Assembly (NCBI RefSeq): GCF_900519355.1
Contig: NZ_ULHE01000001.1
Span: 620,001-684,000, forward strand
Direction: 5' to 3'
Length of the DNA stretch: 64,000 nt
From: Corynebacterium lactis
Lineage (GTDB): Bacteria > Actinomycetota > Actinomycetes > Mycobacteriales > Mycobacteriaceae
Positions 16,568 through 27,096 of this stretch are shown piece by piece. The notes beneath the pieces are model-generated. The model saw only the letters and a list, made by a program, of their open reading frames with translations, had not been told where the DNA came from and did no database searches. A program made the position numbers and the translations under genes. The first letter of the stretch is position 1. Each line of letters starts with the position of its first letter.

Positions 16568-18493
16568 ATGTTCCACAACAACCGCCGTCACGCTTTGCCC
16601 GGTCGACTCCTCACGGTCTCGGCTGCATGTGTGTCGGCGGTTTTGCTGTCCTCGTGTATGGCCAACCCATCGGATGCGCCGACGGTGGAGGGGGCTCCGG
16701 AGCAGCCAGTCGAGAAGCAAGCTGCGCCGGATGAGCAAGCGAAGATGCGTGAGGTCGCTGTTGGCGTCGATGAGTTTGTGGAGGGATTCAACCCACACCT
16801 GTTGCAGGATATGTCGCCGGTTACCAGCCTGGTCGCACGCCTGACTCTGCCCAGCGCATTTGTTCCCGCGCCGAAGGGTGAAGTAGCTGGGGCGGAAAAG
16901 TGGCTGCTCAATAGTGATTTTTTGGATTCCGCGGAGCCTGTCGGCGCGGATGGGGCCGGAGCCACCACACACGTTCGCTACGTCATCAAGCAGGGGGCGC
17001 AATGGAGCGACGGTACGCCGATTAGCGGCGAGGACTTCCGCTACCTGTACTCGCAGATCACCTCGACGCCGGGGGCGATGAACCTGGCGAGCTATGAGCT
17101 AGTTGACTCGATCGAGGTCTCCAATGGTGGCCGGCAGGTCGACGTGTCATTCAAACGCCCGATCGCCCAGTGGCAGCAGCTGTTCTCTAACCTGCTCCCA
17201 GCGCACCTGATGCGTTCTTCTACTGACGGGTTTTCCCGGGGGCTGGCCAGCCGTTTCCCGGCGTCGGGCGGGCAGTACTCGGTCGAGTCCATTGATATCG
17301 GGCGCAATATTATTCGGCTGGTCAGGAACGATCGGTACTGGGGCAAGGCGCAGGCGAATTCAGAAGTTGTGACCCTGAGGGCGATGCGCAGCGCCGTTGA
17401 CGGGGCGGAGCAATTGCGTTCCGGCCAGATCCAGGCTGCACAGGTTCGGCCGGCGCAAACAACTGCTCTGACCTACGGCCTGGTCCCCGGGGCGGAGGAG
17501 TTTATCCACGAACCGCCCCGCAGCCTGGTCTTTTCCGCCAATTTAGCGGCGCCAAGACTTGGCAATGCGGCGATCCGTAAGGCCGTTTTGGGCACGATTG
17601 GGGTGGGGCAGGTAGCCGAGGTCGCGACGGGGCGCAGCGCGTCGGCGACTGCAGATGCAGCAGTTGTGCACGCTCCCGCAGATGCCGCTGAGAGGGGATC
17701 GGACGCAGCAGAGACGCGCTCCGGGGCACAACCCGCGGACCAGTTCTCCAGAATTTTCAACAAGAAGGACCCGCTGCGTATCGGCGTGATCAGTGATGGG
17801 GCGACTGCAAAAGCCGCAGCCTTCGCCGTGGCGGACCAGCTGACGGCGTCGGGAATTCCCGCGACCGTGGTATCCACCTCGCCAGGTGACCTCCTGCGCA
17901 CGTCGCTTCCCTTCGGGACCGTCGATGCGGTGGTCTCCTGGCAGGAGCAGCCGAGCACGATGGCTGCAGCTCGGGACCGGTACGCGTGCACATCAGGGTC
18001 CGTCGGCTCTCTGTCTCCGGAAAAAACGTCGTCAACCTCGGCCGAAAGCACTGAAACCTCGACGTCGACAGCTGCACCGAGGCCTAGGGATGAGGCGGAA
18101 AAACTGGTAGCAGATCCGCTCGCCGCCCCCAGCTCCTCAGCTCGCAGTGAGAACGTGTCGGGTCTCTGCGACCCCGAGATAGATCGGCTTCTCGGCCCCG
18201 AACAGGCCGATGTGCCCGCTGGCTTGGAACAGTTGATTGTGCAGCGCGGGATCGAGGTCAATTTGGTCGATGATTCTCTGCTGACCGTCGTTGGGGCAGG
18301 CATCGAAATGCCGCCTCGTGTGCGTGCCGACGAATGGCCGAACGATCCTGTCGTCGGACGCCTAGTCGGGCTCGGGGGCGTGCGCCGAATGGTTGAGTCC
18401 ACCGATGGTAGGGCTGCGACTGGCGCAGGCCAGGAAACGACCCGGCAGGACGCCACCGGCCAAGATGGTGCTAAAGATAATGCAGGCAACTGA
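16568..18493 (+). CDS. ABC transporter peptide-binding lipoprotein (SBP family 5), 641 aa
   Basis: This is an extracytoplasmic solute-binding protein of the oligopeptide/dipeptide class. The signal peptide ends in the lipobox LLSSC, so the protein is membrane-anchored by lipid. Family features follow: [26 protein letters not shown] and the late two-lobe region. The late half contains a Ser/Thr-rich insert (around [20 protein letters not shown]) and an Ala-rich stretch. No permease or ATPase lies next to it, so it must work with a system elsewhere or have another role. ATG 16568 is chosen; GTG 16562 is equally possible, and the ribosome site is weak. Confidence 0.82.
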   Translation: MFHNNRRHALPGRLLTVSAACVSAVLLSSCMANPSDAPTVEGAPEQPVEKQAAPDEQAKMREVAVGVDEFVEGFNPHLLQDMSPVTSLVARLTLPSAFVPAPKGEVAGAEKWLLNSDFLDSAEPVGADGAGATTHVRYVIKQGAQWSDGTPISGEDFRYLYSQITSTPGAMNLASYELVDSIEVSNGGRQVDVSFKRPIAQWQQLFSNLLPAHLMRSSTDGFSRGLASRFPASGGQYSVESIDIGRNIIRLVRNDRYWGKAQANSEVVTLRAMRSAVDGAEQLRSGQIQAAQVRPAQTTALTYGLVPGAEEFIHEPPRSLVFSANLAAPRLGNAAIRKAVLGTIGVGQVAEVATGRSASATADAAVVHAPADAAERGSDAAETRSGAQPADQFSRIFNKKDPLRIGVISDGATAKAAAFAVADQLTASGIPATVVSTSPGDLLRTSLPFGTVDAVVSWQEQPSTMAAARDRYACTSGSVGSLSPEKTSSTSAESTETSTSTAAPRPRDEAEKLVADPLAAPSSSARSENVSGLCDPEIDRLLGPEQADVPAGLEQLIVQRGIEVNLVDDSLLTVVGAGIEMPPRVRADEWPNDPVVGRLVGLGGVRRMVESTDGRAATGAGQETTRQDATGQDGAKDNAGN

Positions 18494-18513
18494 GGAAGAG
18501 GAGAAATAGCCCC

Positions 18514-19483
18514 GTGAAGCTGCTTTTCGTTCACGCTCACCCCGATGATGAGTCCATTTGGACTGGTGGCCTTATTGCGGCTGCGGCGCGGGCGGGGGCG
18601 TCGGTAAGCGTCGTGACGTGCACGATGGGCGAGCTGGGCGAGGTCATCGGTCAGCCCTACCAGGGGCTCGTCGCAGACGCCGCGGACCAGCTCGGAGGGT
18701 TCCGGGTCGCGGAGCTGCGGGAGGCGCTGTCCCACCTCGGCGCGAACGGCCCCGGATCGGCCCCACGCTTCCTCGGTGGCGCGGGGGCGTTGGCGTGACT
18801 CGGGGATGATCGGGGATAAGGGCAATGAGCATCCGAGGGCGTTCATCAACTCGGGCGAGGAGGCGGTCTCGCAGTTGCGTCAGATCGCGGACGAGCTCCA
18901 GCCGGACCTCGTCATTACCTATGACGCGGATGGTGGCTACGGCCACCCCGATCACATTCGCGCGCACGACATCACCGTTGCTGCCTGCGGCGATCGCTTT
19001 CCGACGATGTGGGCGGTCACGGACCGAGATTCCATGTCGGCGGGGCTGGACGCCATCACTGTGGTTCCCGAGGGATGGCAGCGCTGCAGCGTTGATGATT
19101 TCGCGACGGCCCAGGGCCAGATCTTCGTCGATCTCGATGATGCGGCGGTCGCGGCCAAGGTAGCTGCGATGCGGGCTCACGCCACGCAGGTGTGGGTGGC
19201 CGACGGTTCCGTCAGCGAGGTCAATCCCGTTGCAGCTCTGGGGCATGCGGATGGCTCGGGGAGAGCGCGCGCGGTGTGGGCGCTGTCGAATCTGCAGTGC
19301 CAGCCGGTGCTTTCCTCGGAGGCATACCGGTTGGGCAGCGCGACGGTGGAGGACGTGGAGGCTCTGGCGGAGTTGGTGTCGGTGCGGACAGGCGAGGCGC
19401 TGGCAGGAGAAGTGTTGGCAGGCGAGCCGGCCCAGCCGGGGTTGTCCGACTTTCCCGAGCGTTTCGGGCAGGAGGGAAGCTAG
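18514..19483 (+). CDS. mshB: MshB-type GlcNAc-Ins deacetylase of mycothiol synthesis, frame broken by a one-base insertion
   Basis: MshB removes the acetyl group from GlcNAc-inositol in mycothiol synthesis; it is a zinc enzyme. The zinc motif HAHPDDES is at the N-terminus and the later GYGHPDH supplies the third ligand. The first frame (GTG 18514) runs to a stop at 18796 after FLGGAG; the remainder continues in the next frame as [19 protein letters not shown]. The junction is a run of five G at 18783-18787; four G restore one frame of about 322 residues. This looks like a homopolymer error. The membrane-protein gene downstream overlaps its stop codon. Confidence 0.85.
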
Positions 19484-19974
19484 TGGGCGAGCAGAAACCG
19501 AAAACGCCGGCAAGCCCACAGTCACCATCATCGGCAGCTGCCGACGGGGCTTTCGGCGCTGAGGCACACTGGGGCGATCCGGAGCATGCGCAGGCTCGCG
19601 AGAACTTCTTCAAGGGTGAGGTACTAGGTGCCCTAGTGTGGCTGTCCGTGGCGGCAGCGGTCTCCTTGATCATCGAGGTCGTATTCCTGGGTTCACGGGT
19701 TAACCTGGGCGGAGTCGCGCTGCCCGTGCCGTGGACAATTCCGCTGGCCTACGTGGCGAACCTCATCATTACTAACACCGCGCTGCTGTGGACCCGTGAG
19801 CGCTCGAAGGCGTCCGTGCCCGTCATTGTCTGGGCAGTCGGGTTCGGTATTTTGCTGCTGTGGTCGGCGATGCCGTTCGGCGGCGACATGGTGCTGGGGC
19901 AGTGGCTGCGGACCGTGGTCCTGTTGGCTGCGGGAGTGCTCGGCGGAGCGTGGCCACTGCGACACGCCAGGTAG
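19483..19974 (+). CDS. Conserved membrane protein, 163 aa
   Basis: Starts with GTG overlapping the mshB stop (TAGTG) and has AGGAGGG 7 bases upstream. The first 50 residues are polar and Pro/Ala-rich; four hydrophobic segments follow, with a TRERSKA cytoplasmic loop between segments 2 and 3. No enzymatic motif is visible. A similar small membrane protein lies between mshB and fdxC in other corynebacteria. It is translationally coupled to mshB. Confidence 0.75.
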   Translation: MGEQKPKTPASPQSPSSAAADGAFGAEAHWGDPEHAQARENFFKGEVLGALVWLSVAAAVSLIIEVVFLGSRVNLGGVALPVPWTIPLAYVANLIITNTALLWTRERSKASVPVIVWAVGFGILLLWSAMPFGGDMVLGQWLRTVVLLAAGVLGGAWPLRHAR

Positions 19975-20236
19975 CGTTTCTCCTGGAATCCAACCGTTTC
20001 GGGGGCAGCCTTTTGACAAGTGTGCCAGGGCGGGTTTTCAGTTTCGCACGCGTTGCGTGTTGAATCTGGTGAGGGGGTTGGGTGTAGACTCCCAACCAGA
20101 ATATACCGCTCTGTCTACCTTTTTGAGACTCCCTTACGAGGTGCGCGCACAGGACCATGTGGGGCGCGCGGCGATAAGGTCGGCTGGAGTGGCATAATCG
20201 ACAATTAGCCAAAGACCCATGTTCTTGTGTTGTGAA

Positions 20237-20250
20237 AGGTTTTAAAACCT
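20237..20250 (+). promoter_or_regulatory. Perfect palindrome covering the fdxC ribosome site
   Basis: AGGTTTTAAAACCT is a perfect 14-base palindrome ending 5 bases before the fdxC ATG and including the end of the ribosome site GAAAGG. The rest of the gap (19975-20236) shows no gene. It could be an operator or a small structure affecting translation. Confidence 0.4.
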
Positions 20251-20255
20251 AAACT

Positions 20256-20579
20256 ATGACGTACATTATTGCGCAGCCGTGTGTTGACGTTCTGGACCGT
20301 GCCTGTGTTGAGGAGTGCCCGGTCGACTGCATTTACGAGGGCAAGCGCATGCTCTACATCCACCCGGATGAGTGCGTGGACTGCGGCGCTTGTGAGCCGG
20401 TCTGCCCGGTCGAGGCCATCTTCTACGAGGACGATGTGCCGGACGAGTGGATCGAGTACATCGACGCCAACGTCGACTGGTTCGACGAGCTGGGCTCCCC
20501 GGGCGGTGCCGCCAAGCTCGGCCCGCAGGACTTCGACGTGCCCTTCGTCGAGGCGCTGCCGCCGCAGGCCGAGGACTAG
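20256..20579 (+). CDS. fdxC: 7Fe-8S ferredoxin, 107 aa
   Basis: A small soluble electron carrier. Cysteines lie at residues 9, 17, 21, 25, 40, 43, 46 and 50. This is the 7Fe pattern: C9, C17 and C50 for a [3Fe-4S] cluster and C21, C40, C43, C46 for a [4Fe-4S] cluster, with C25 free. An acidic C-terminal extension ends in PPQAED. It precedes dapC as in other corynebacteria. Its physiological partner cannot be deduced. Confidence 0.95.
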   Translation: MTYIIAQPCVDVLDRACVEECPVDCIYEGKRMLYIHPDECVDCGACEPVCPVEAIFYEDDVPDEWIEYIDANVDWFDELGSPGGAAKLGPQDFDVPFVEALPPQAED

Positions 20580-20662
20580 TCTCCGCTCGCCTCACTGGCC
20601 CGCACTAGCTCGCCTCGCGCCATCAACCAGCCGTCGTTCCCCTGGGAAGGAAAGCCTCCGCC

Positions 20663-21811
20663 ATGACCAGCTCCGCCACCGGCCCCGCCCGCCCGCGCCC
20701 GCGCGTCACGCCGGGCTCGCGCTTGCCCGCCTTCCCGTGGGATTCGCTTGCCGACGCCAAGGCCATCGCCGCCGCGCACCCGGACGGCATGGTGGATCTG
20801 TCGGTCGGAACCCCGGTCGACGAGGTTGCCCCGCTGATTCAGCAGGGCCTGGCCGCCCACGCGGAGAAGCCGGGCTACCCGGCGACGGCCGGAACGCAGC
20901 AGCTTCGCCAGGCTATTGTGGACGCGATGGAGCGTCGCTTCTCGGTGTCGGGGCTCTCCGCCGCAGTCAACGGCGGCAACGTCCTCCCGGTTGTCGGCAC
21001 GAAGGAGGCCATCGCGTGGCTGCCGTTCCTGCTCGGCGTCGGCGAGGGGCACACGGTGGTGATCCCGGAGCTGTCCTACCCGACCTACGAGGTCGGCGTG
21101 CGCCTGGCGGGCGCCGAGCTGGTGCGCGCTGATTCCCTGAGCCAGGTGGGTCCCGCGACGCCGACGCTGCTGTTTATCAACTCGCCCGGAAACCCCAACG
21201 GCAAGGTCCTGGGCGTGGAGCACCTGCGCAAGATCGTCACCTGGGCCCGCGAGCGCGACGTGATCGTCGCCTCCGACGAGTGCTACCTGGGGCTCGGCTG
21301 GGAGGCCGAACCGGTCAGCATCCTCGACCCGCGCGTCTGTGACGGCGACTTCACGAACCTGCTGGCCATTCACTCGCTGTCGAAGACCTCCAACATGGCC
21401 TCCTACCGCTCCGGCTGGTTCGCGGGCGACGCGGACCTCATCGCGGAGCTGCTCGCCGTTCGCCGCCACGCAGGCCTGATGATGCCGGGGCCCATCCAGC
21501 ACGCCACCGTCGCCGCGCTTACCGACGACACCCACGAGGCCGAGCAGAAGGCGCTCTATGGGCAGCGCCGGGCCGTGTTGAAGGAGGCCCTCGAGGACGC
21601 AGGTTTCCGGGTGGACGACTCCGAGGCGGGGCTCTACCTGTGGGCGACGCGCGGGGAGGATTGCCGCGTCACCCTGAACTGGCTCGCCGAGCGGGGAATT
21701 TTGGCGGCCCCGGGCGAGTTCTATGGACCGAAGGGCTCCGAGCACGTGCGCGTCGGCCTGACCGCCACCACCGAGGCGGTCGAGGCCGCCGCGCAGCGCA
21801 TCCGGGGCTAG
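20663..21811 (+). CDS. dapC: N-succinyldiaminopimelate aminotransferase, 382 aa
   Basis: A PLP enzyme that transaminates N-succinyl-2-amino-6-ketopimelate in the succinylase branch of lysine/diaminopimelate synthesis. The fold-I aminotransferase motifs are present: NSPGNPNGK, ASDECY and the PLP lysine in HSLSKTSNMASYRSG. AAGGAAAG precedes the ATG. It lies 83 bases after fdxC and shares the direction; dapD and dapE are further along the window. Product name relies on context plus family similarity. Confidence 0.92.
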   Translation: MTSSATGPARPRPRVTPGSRLPAFPWDSLADAKAIAAAHPDGMVDLSVGTPVDEVAPLIQQGLAAHAEKPGYPATAGTQQLRQAIVDAMERRFSVSGLSAAVNGGNVLPVVGTKEAIAWLPFLLGVGEGHTVVIPELSYPTYEVGVRLAGAELVRADSLSQVGPATPTLLFINSPGNPNGKVLGVEHLRKIVTWARERDVIVASDECYLGLGWEAEPVSILDPRVCDGDFTNLLAIHSLSKTSNMASYRSGWFAGDADLIAELLAVRRHAGLMMPGPIQHATVAALTDDTHEAEQKALYGQRRAVLKEALEDAGFRVDDSEAGLYLWATRGEDCRVTLNWLAERGILAAPGEFYGPKGSEHVRVGLTATTEAVEAAAQRIRG

Positions 21812-21824
21812 TACTGCAATCGAT

Positions 21825-21845
21825 GCCCGCGTCTTCTGCGCGGGC
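21825..21845 (+). terminator. Hairpin after dapC
   Basis: GCCCGCG (21825-21831) and CGCGGGC (21839-21845) form a 7-base stem with a 7-base loop 13 bases after the dapC stop. There is no T-run, so termination is uncertain. Confidence 0.35.
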
Positions 21846-21897
21846 AGGTAGCCCGTAGCGGGGAATCCCGTCGGGGCAATAAGGAGGCGGCGGTTCC

Positions 21898-22839
21898 GTG
21901 GGCAGAGCTGCGAACAATCGTGATGACTGGTGGGGCGCGACCAAGGATCGATCGGCGGCGCAGGTCGATGCCACGGCGCACGCGTCGGAGGCCTATATCC
22001 CGTTCGAGCCGGCAATCGTCGCGCAGACGGACGAGTTCATCGTCGTGGACAAGCCGCCGTTTCTTCCCTCCACTCCCAACGGCCGCATCGTCGCCAACAC
22101 CGTGCAGGAGCGCCTGCGCCGGAAGCTGGGGGAGCCGGAGATCGTGGCCCTCCACCGCCTGGACGTGATGACCTCCGGGCTGATGCTCCTGTCTCGCAAC
22201 CCCGAAACCCGAGCCTCCTACCAGCACCTTTTCCAGTCTCGGGGCATCTCGAAGGAGTACGAGTGCCTCACCGTCATGCCAGATGACTGGGAGCCCGGCG
22301 AGACACGGGAGGTGGAGCTGCACCTGCACGACAATCCCGGTGGGCGCGGTGTTGCCGTCGTCAAGCCAGGGGAGGACGGCGCGAAGTGGGCGATGACCGA
22401 GGTGACCTTCCTCGGAGGTGCGGCGGCGGATATCGGCGACGTGCTGGGCAGCTCGCACGGCGTCGGTTGTCCCTGCGGGACCTGCGGGAGCGTGATGCAG
22501 GTCGGGCGCTGGCGGCTGCGGCCGCTCACCGGGCGCACGCACCAGCTGCGCGCAACGATGAATCACCTCGACTACCCGATCCTCGGTGAGGACACCTACG
22601 GGCCGATGGCGGGCCCGCAGGCTGGTCCTCGGGGAGGCAACCTGCTGGGGGTGGGCGGCTCGAACGTGGCGGACGGTGTCGGCGCCTCGAGCTACGCGTC
22701 CGCGCCCCAACTTCGGCTCCTCGCGACGAAGCTGGCCTTTACCGACCCGTTGAGCGGCGAAAAGCGCTCCTACCGCACCGCGCGTGATCTGACGCAGCGG
22801 GTAGAAGCGCTTGCCGACGACGAGAGGCCGTCGCACTAG
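21898..22839 (+). CDS. RluA-family pseudouridine synthase, 313 aa
   Basis: Converts uridine to pseudouridine in RNA. The catalytic motif HRLDVMTSGLMLL includes the Asp; KPPFLPSTPNG and the later RTHQLRATMNHL complete the RluA pattern. GTG 21898 has AAGGAGG about 8 bases upstream. A Cys-containing insert CPCGTCGSVM lies in the last third and might bind metal, which is unusual for this family. The substrate RNA cannot be told. Confidence 0.88.
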   Translation: MGRAANNRDDWWGATKDRSAAQVDATAHASEAYIPFEPAIVAQTDEFIVVDKPPFLPSTPNGRIVANTVQERLRRKLGEPEIVALHRLDVMTSGLMLLSRNPETRASYQHLFQSRGISKEYECLTVMPDDWEPGETREVELHLHDNPGGRGVAVVKPGEDGAKWAMTEVTFLGGAAADIGDVLGSSHGVGCPCGTCGSVMQVGRWRLRPLTGRTHQLRATMNHLDYPILGEDTYGPMAGPQAGPRGGNLLGVGGSNVADGVGASSYASAPQLRLLATKLAFTDPLSGEKRSYRTARDLTQRVEALADDERPSH

Positions 22840-22854
22840 ATATTTCGAGGGGCC

Positions 22855-24860
22855 TTATCCCCAGTGCTGGGCGGAGCGGCGCTGGAGCTGCTCGCGGAAC
22901 TGCTCGGTGGTGCGTGGCAGGAGCTCGCCGTTGGACCAGTCCAGGATCACCCCGTACTGGCGGATGAGGTCGAGGGTGTCGAGCTCTCCGGCGCGGAATC
23001 GCTGGGCGACCTCCTCCGGGTCGGCCGCAAGCTGCTCCTTTCGGGTTACGCGGAGCTGGTCACGCAGTAGCCTCGTGGCGTCCTCATCGACCTCGTAGTG
23101 GTCGATCTCCGGATCGATAGCGCGGATGACGACGCCGTAGTCCTTGGCTGCGCGTTCGATGGAGACGTACTCGTCGATGACGTCCTCCAAGACCGCGGCC
23201 GTGTCTCGCTTGAGCGGGTCTCCGTATCCGCCGCCGCCCGCTGCCGGGCGCTCGAAGGCGTCGCCAGCAGCGACGGTCTCATTGGAGAACACTGCCCCGA
23301 GGAAGCGCTCGTCCTCGGTGCCCTTGTTCAGCCACACGCCGTGCGGGATGGAGGGCAAGCCACCCTGAATTCCCCAGGTCACGGAGCGGGAGCGGTCGCA
23401 GCAGTAGCTCATCACGGTGTCAGCGCAGTCGGTGAGGACTCCGCCCTTGGATACGCCGACGCCACCGCGGAATTCACCGGGGCCCGCGGAATCTGTGACG
23501 AGGCGGTGATGGGTGGTCAGGACGGGGGACAGGCGTTCTTGTGCTTCCACCGGTTGCACCGCGAGGCCAGGGCCGAACACGGGCGCCGTGGCGCTGGAGC
23601 CGTCGCGGTCTGTGCGTCCGCCCCAGCCGCCGGCCATCCAGTCGTACCACATGAAGAAGTCGCCCCGGTCGGTCGCGTCGGCGGCATTGCGGGTGTCCTG
23701 GCCGCCGATCAGCAGGTATTCCAGGTTGAAGGAGCAGGCCAGGGCCCGGTCCTCGAAGAGCTGCGACCAGATCTCGAAGACAGCGTTCATGATCTTCTCG
23801 TAGGGTCCCGAGCAGAATCCCGTCACCGCGTGGGGCAGTCCGGCATTGACGACGGTGCCTTCGGGGCCGAGATCGACGTCCATCGCGCGGTAGAGTCCGG
23901 AGTTCAGCGGTACGTCCGGGAAGAACGTCTTGGTACCTGCGACGATGCCGGAAAACGCGGACCCGTATCCGGCGTTGAGGAAGCTGGCCACGGCGGGCGC
24001 CGAGCCGTCGAGCGAGTACGAGATGCGGTTGCCCTTGATTCGCATCGTCACCTTGATGGGGACGAGGCCCTCCTCCTTGGCCGGGTCGAGGTCCAGGTAG
24101 TCGACGGTGGACCATTCGCCGTCGGGAAGCTCCGCGACGCGGGAGGTGACGATGTCCTCGACGTAGTCCTGCACCTCGCGCAGGGCGGTGCGGATGGTGT
24201 CGACGCCGTATTTTTCCACCAGTCGGTGATTTCGCGCTCGCACACTGCGGTGGCTTCGGCCTGAGCGCGCAGATCGCCGATGATGATTTCGGGGCTACGG
24301 GTGTTGGCGGCCAGCAGCTTCGCGATGTCCTGGAGGAACGTGCCCTTGCTCCACACTCGAATCGGCGTGATGCGCAGGCCCTCGGAGAAGTAGTCGGTCG
24401 CCGAGACGTCGAAGGAACCGGGCACGGTGCCACCTGCATCGGCCCAGTGGCCCTTGTTCTGGGCGAATGCGAGGAGCTCGCCTTCCCAGAAGATGGGGCG
24501 CAGGAAGGACACGTCGTTCATGTGCGTGCCACCGGCGTAGGGGTCGTTGACGCAGAAGACATCGCCGGGGTGGATGTCGTCGCCGAACTCCTCCAGCACC
24601 GCCTGGCACTGGAAGTGCAGCGTGCCGACGTGCACCGCGATGTCCTGGTCTCCCTGCATCACGGTATTGCCATAGGCGTCGCACAGGGCCGAGGAGAAGT
24701 CGCGGGAGTAGATCACGAAGGAGTAGCAGGTACGCAGGATCTGCTCACTCATGAGGTTGACGGAGGTCGCGAAGGCGTTTTTGAGGACCTCGAAAGTGAC
24801 CGGGTCGAGGGTGCGCCTGCTGGTGGCGCCGGTGGCGGAATCGCCGTTTCGAGTTGCCAT
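22855..24860 (-). CDS. hyuB: Hydantoinase B/oxoprolinase family subunit, frame broken by a one-base deletion
   Basis: HyuB-type proteins pair with HyuA to make ATP-dependent hydantoinase, oxoprolinase or acetone-carboxylase-like enzymes. The N-terminal frame from ATG 24860 shows DPVTFEVLKNAF, GDIHPGDVFCVNDPYAGGTH-like metal-binding sequence (GDVFCVNDPYAGG) and ends in the wrong frame after CEREIT; the C-terminal frame resumes as RLVEKYGVDTIRTAL and holds the Gly-rich end GGGGYGDPLKRD. Adding one base near 24221 rejoins them into about 668 residues, normal for HyuB. It lies 37 bases after hyuA in the same direction. Confidence 0.85.
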
Positions 24861-24897
24861 GGTTAATCCTTAAGCGTTGCGGGGCGGGGTAATTCTG

Positions 24898-26997
24898 CTA
24901 GGCGGAGCCACTGGCGGCCGTGGCGCCGGTGGCTGTCGTGTCAGGCGCTGCCTTGCCGATGTGGATGCGGATGTTGCCCCACTCATCGATCTCGGCGGCG
25001 TCTCCGGGCGGGACAACGGTGGTCGCGTCGAGCTGGTCGATGATCGCTGGGCCCTGGAGCCTCGCTCCCGCCGTTAGCTCTTCGCGGGCGTAGACCGGGG
25101 TGTCCTGCCAGCCACCTGCGGAGGAGAAGTACACCTGGCGGGTGCGCTCCGGTGCCGCAGCGTCGTGCGGCTGCACCTCGAAGCGGGCGAATGGCGGGCT
25201 CTCGATCTCGCCGATAGCAGTCAGGCCGATTTGGTAGAACTCGACCGGCTTGTCCTTATCCGCGAAGGAGTACTCCCGCTCGTGCTCCTCGTGGAACAGT
25301 GCGATGGCATCGTCCAGCGGGTTATCGGACTCGGGGAGCTTGATCGTCAGGGAGCGCCACTGCCCTCGGTATCGGATCGAGGCGGTGGGCTCGAACTTCA
25401 TATTGTCCTCGGCGATGCCCTCGTGGCGCAGGCGGTCGCGTGCCTCGGCGATGAGCTCCTTGTACTGCTTGCGCAGGTCCGCCGGGTCAATGTCTGCGAC
25501 GTCCGACTGGTACATGCGGCTGAGGTCGTGGCGGATATCCACGAGCAGGCAGCCCTGGGCGGAGGTCACTCCCGGGTGCGGCGGGATGACGACGGTCGGG
25601 ATGGAGAGCTCGCGGGCGACCTCCGCGCCGTGGAGCGCCCCCGCGCCACCGCCGACGACGAGGACGAAGTCGCGGGGGTCGTAGCCGCGGCGGATCGACA
25701 GCAGGCGAACCGCGTCGGACATATTGGCGTTGGCAACCTGCAGCACGTTCTCGGCGGCCTCCTCAAGACCCAGTCCGAGAGGCTGCGCGACGGTGTCGAT
25801 GATCGACTCCTCAGCCTTGGACTTGTTGAGCTTTAGCGCACCGCCGATCAGTTCGGTACCGAGCCTGCCCAACACGACGTTTGCGTCGGTGTTCGTCGCG
25901 TCGGTGCCGCCACGCTCGTAGCAGACAGGCCCCGGGTCAGCTCCGGCGGACTGAGGGCCGTTGCGCAGGGAGCCCGCATCGTCGATCCAGGCGAGCGATC
26001 CTCCGCCCGCGCCGATGGTGAGGACTTCGATCGAGGGGAAGGTAATGGGGAAGCCGTATTCGACCTGCCACTGCTTGGTGATGCGAATATCTCCCTGGTA
26101 GACCAGCGAAATGTCGGTGGAGGTACCACCCATCTCGAGGCCGATGGCGTTGCCGTAACCGCAGCGGGTAGCAATATCCTGCACTGCGATTGCTCCCGCC
26201 GCGATACCGGAGGCCGCCAGCCGAACGGGGTACTTGGTCACCATCTGCGGAGTCATCGAGCCGCCACCGGAGTGAAGGAGCAGGAGGTCGGACTCGTAGC
26301 CGCCGTCGGCCAGCTGGGTGCTCAGGCGGTTGACATAGCCGGACACGAGCGGGGCGAGGACGGCGTTGGAGACGGTGGTGGAAAAGCGCTCGTACTCGAA
26401 GATCTCGGGGAGAATCTCCGAGGAGGTGGACACGGCGATGTTCGGGATCTCTTCGCGGAGGATCTCGGCCATGCGCTCCTCGTGCGCGTTGTTGGCGTGG
26501 GCGTTAATGAAGCAGACCGCGACCGTTTCGATGTTCTTGCGCGCGAGTACCTTAGCCAGTCGGCGGGCGCCGTCCTCGTCGAGCGGGTTGACGACGGTAC
26601 CGTCGTAGTCGATGCGCTCGTCAACTTCGTAGCGGTCACGGCGGCGGATGTAGGGGTCGCCCACATCTTCGTAGGCATCCCAGAGCTCGTCCTTCGTGCC
26701 GTCACGAATCTCGAGCACATCGCGGAATCCCGTGGTGGTCACCAGCGCCGCGCGGGGGAAGTTTCGCGTGATCAGGGCGTTGGTGGCGACGGTGGTGCCA
26801 TGGCTGAGCCCACTGACGGCGGGCAGCTCGACGTCCGCCTGGGTGATGCCGTTCATGACGGCCCGCATCGGATCGTCGGGGGTCGACGGCACCTTGGCGA
26901 CCTTGAGGTCGTGGGTCTTGGTATCGACGATGGCGACATCGGTGAAGGTTCCGCCGACGTCAACGGCGACGCGGAATCGCTTGTCGGGATTGCTCAT
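24898..26997 (-). CDS. hyuA: Hydantoinase A/oxoprolinase family subunit, 699 aa
   Basis: HyuA is the ATP-binding subunit. The N-terminus FRVAVDVGGTFTDVAIVD is the phosphate loop, and GLSHGTTVATNALI, LHSGGGSMTP and GLEMGGTSTDISL are family motifs in order. The substrate of the complex (hydantoin, oxoproline or a ketone) is not evident. ATG 26995-26997 was chosen because the phosphate loop begins about 10 residues later and GAAAGG lies upstream; the in-frame extension to 27072 is unlikely. Divergent from the PucR gene with a GlxR-like site between. Confidence 0.92.
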   Translation of the reverse strand: MSNPDKRFRVAVDVGGTFTDVAIVDTKTHDLKVAKVPSTPDDPMRAVMNGITQADVELPAVSGLSHGTTVATNALITRNFPRAALVTTTGFRDVLEIRDGTKDELWDAYEDVGDPYIRRRDRYEVDERIDYDGTVVNPLDEDGARRLAKVLARKNIETVAVCFINAHANNAHEERMAEILREEIPNIAVSTSSEILPEIFEYERFSTTVSNAVLAPLVSGYVNRLSTQLADGGYESDLLLLHSGGGSMTPQMVTKYPVRLAASGIAAGAIAVQDIATRCGYGNAIGLEMGGTSTDISLVYQGDIRITKQWQVEYGFPITFPSIEVLTIGAGGGSLAWIDDAGSLRNGPQSAGADPGPVCYERGGTDATNTDANVVLGRLGTELIGGALKLNKSKAEESIIDTVAQPLGLGLEEAAENVLQVANANMSDAVRLLSIRRGYDPRDFVLVVGGGAGALHGAEVARELSIPTVVIPPHPGVTSAQGCLLVDIRHDLSRMYQSDVADIDPADLRKQYKELIAEARDRLRHEGIAEDNMKFEPTASIRYRGQWRSLTIKLPESDNPLDDAIALFHEEHEREYSFADKDKPVEFYQIGLTAIGEIESPPFARFEVQPHDAAAPERTRQVYFSSAGGWQDTPVYAREELTAGARLQGPAIIDQLDATTVVPPGDAAEIDEWGNIRIHIGKAAPDTTATGATAASGSA

Positions 26998-27096
26998 AAC
27001 GGTTGGGCCTTTCGAGGGGGAGCCGGTTTCGCGGAATACGCGGGGACTGGGTGTTCTGGTGTGCGTTGACAACGTTGCCGTTAACCTTCCAAAAAA

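Noticed and set aside
14525..17002. An 825-residue open frame on the minus strand opposite typA and the next gene
   Set aside because: typA is unmistakable on the + strand; the minus frame has no recognisable domain and spans two real genes.
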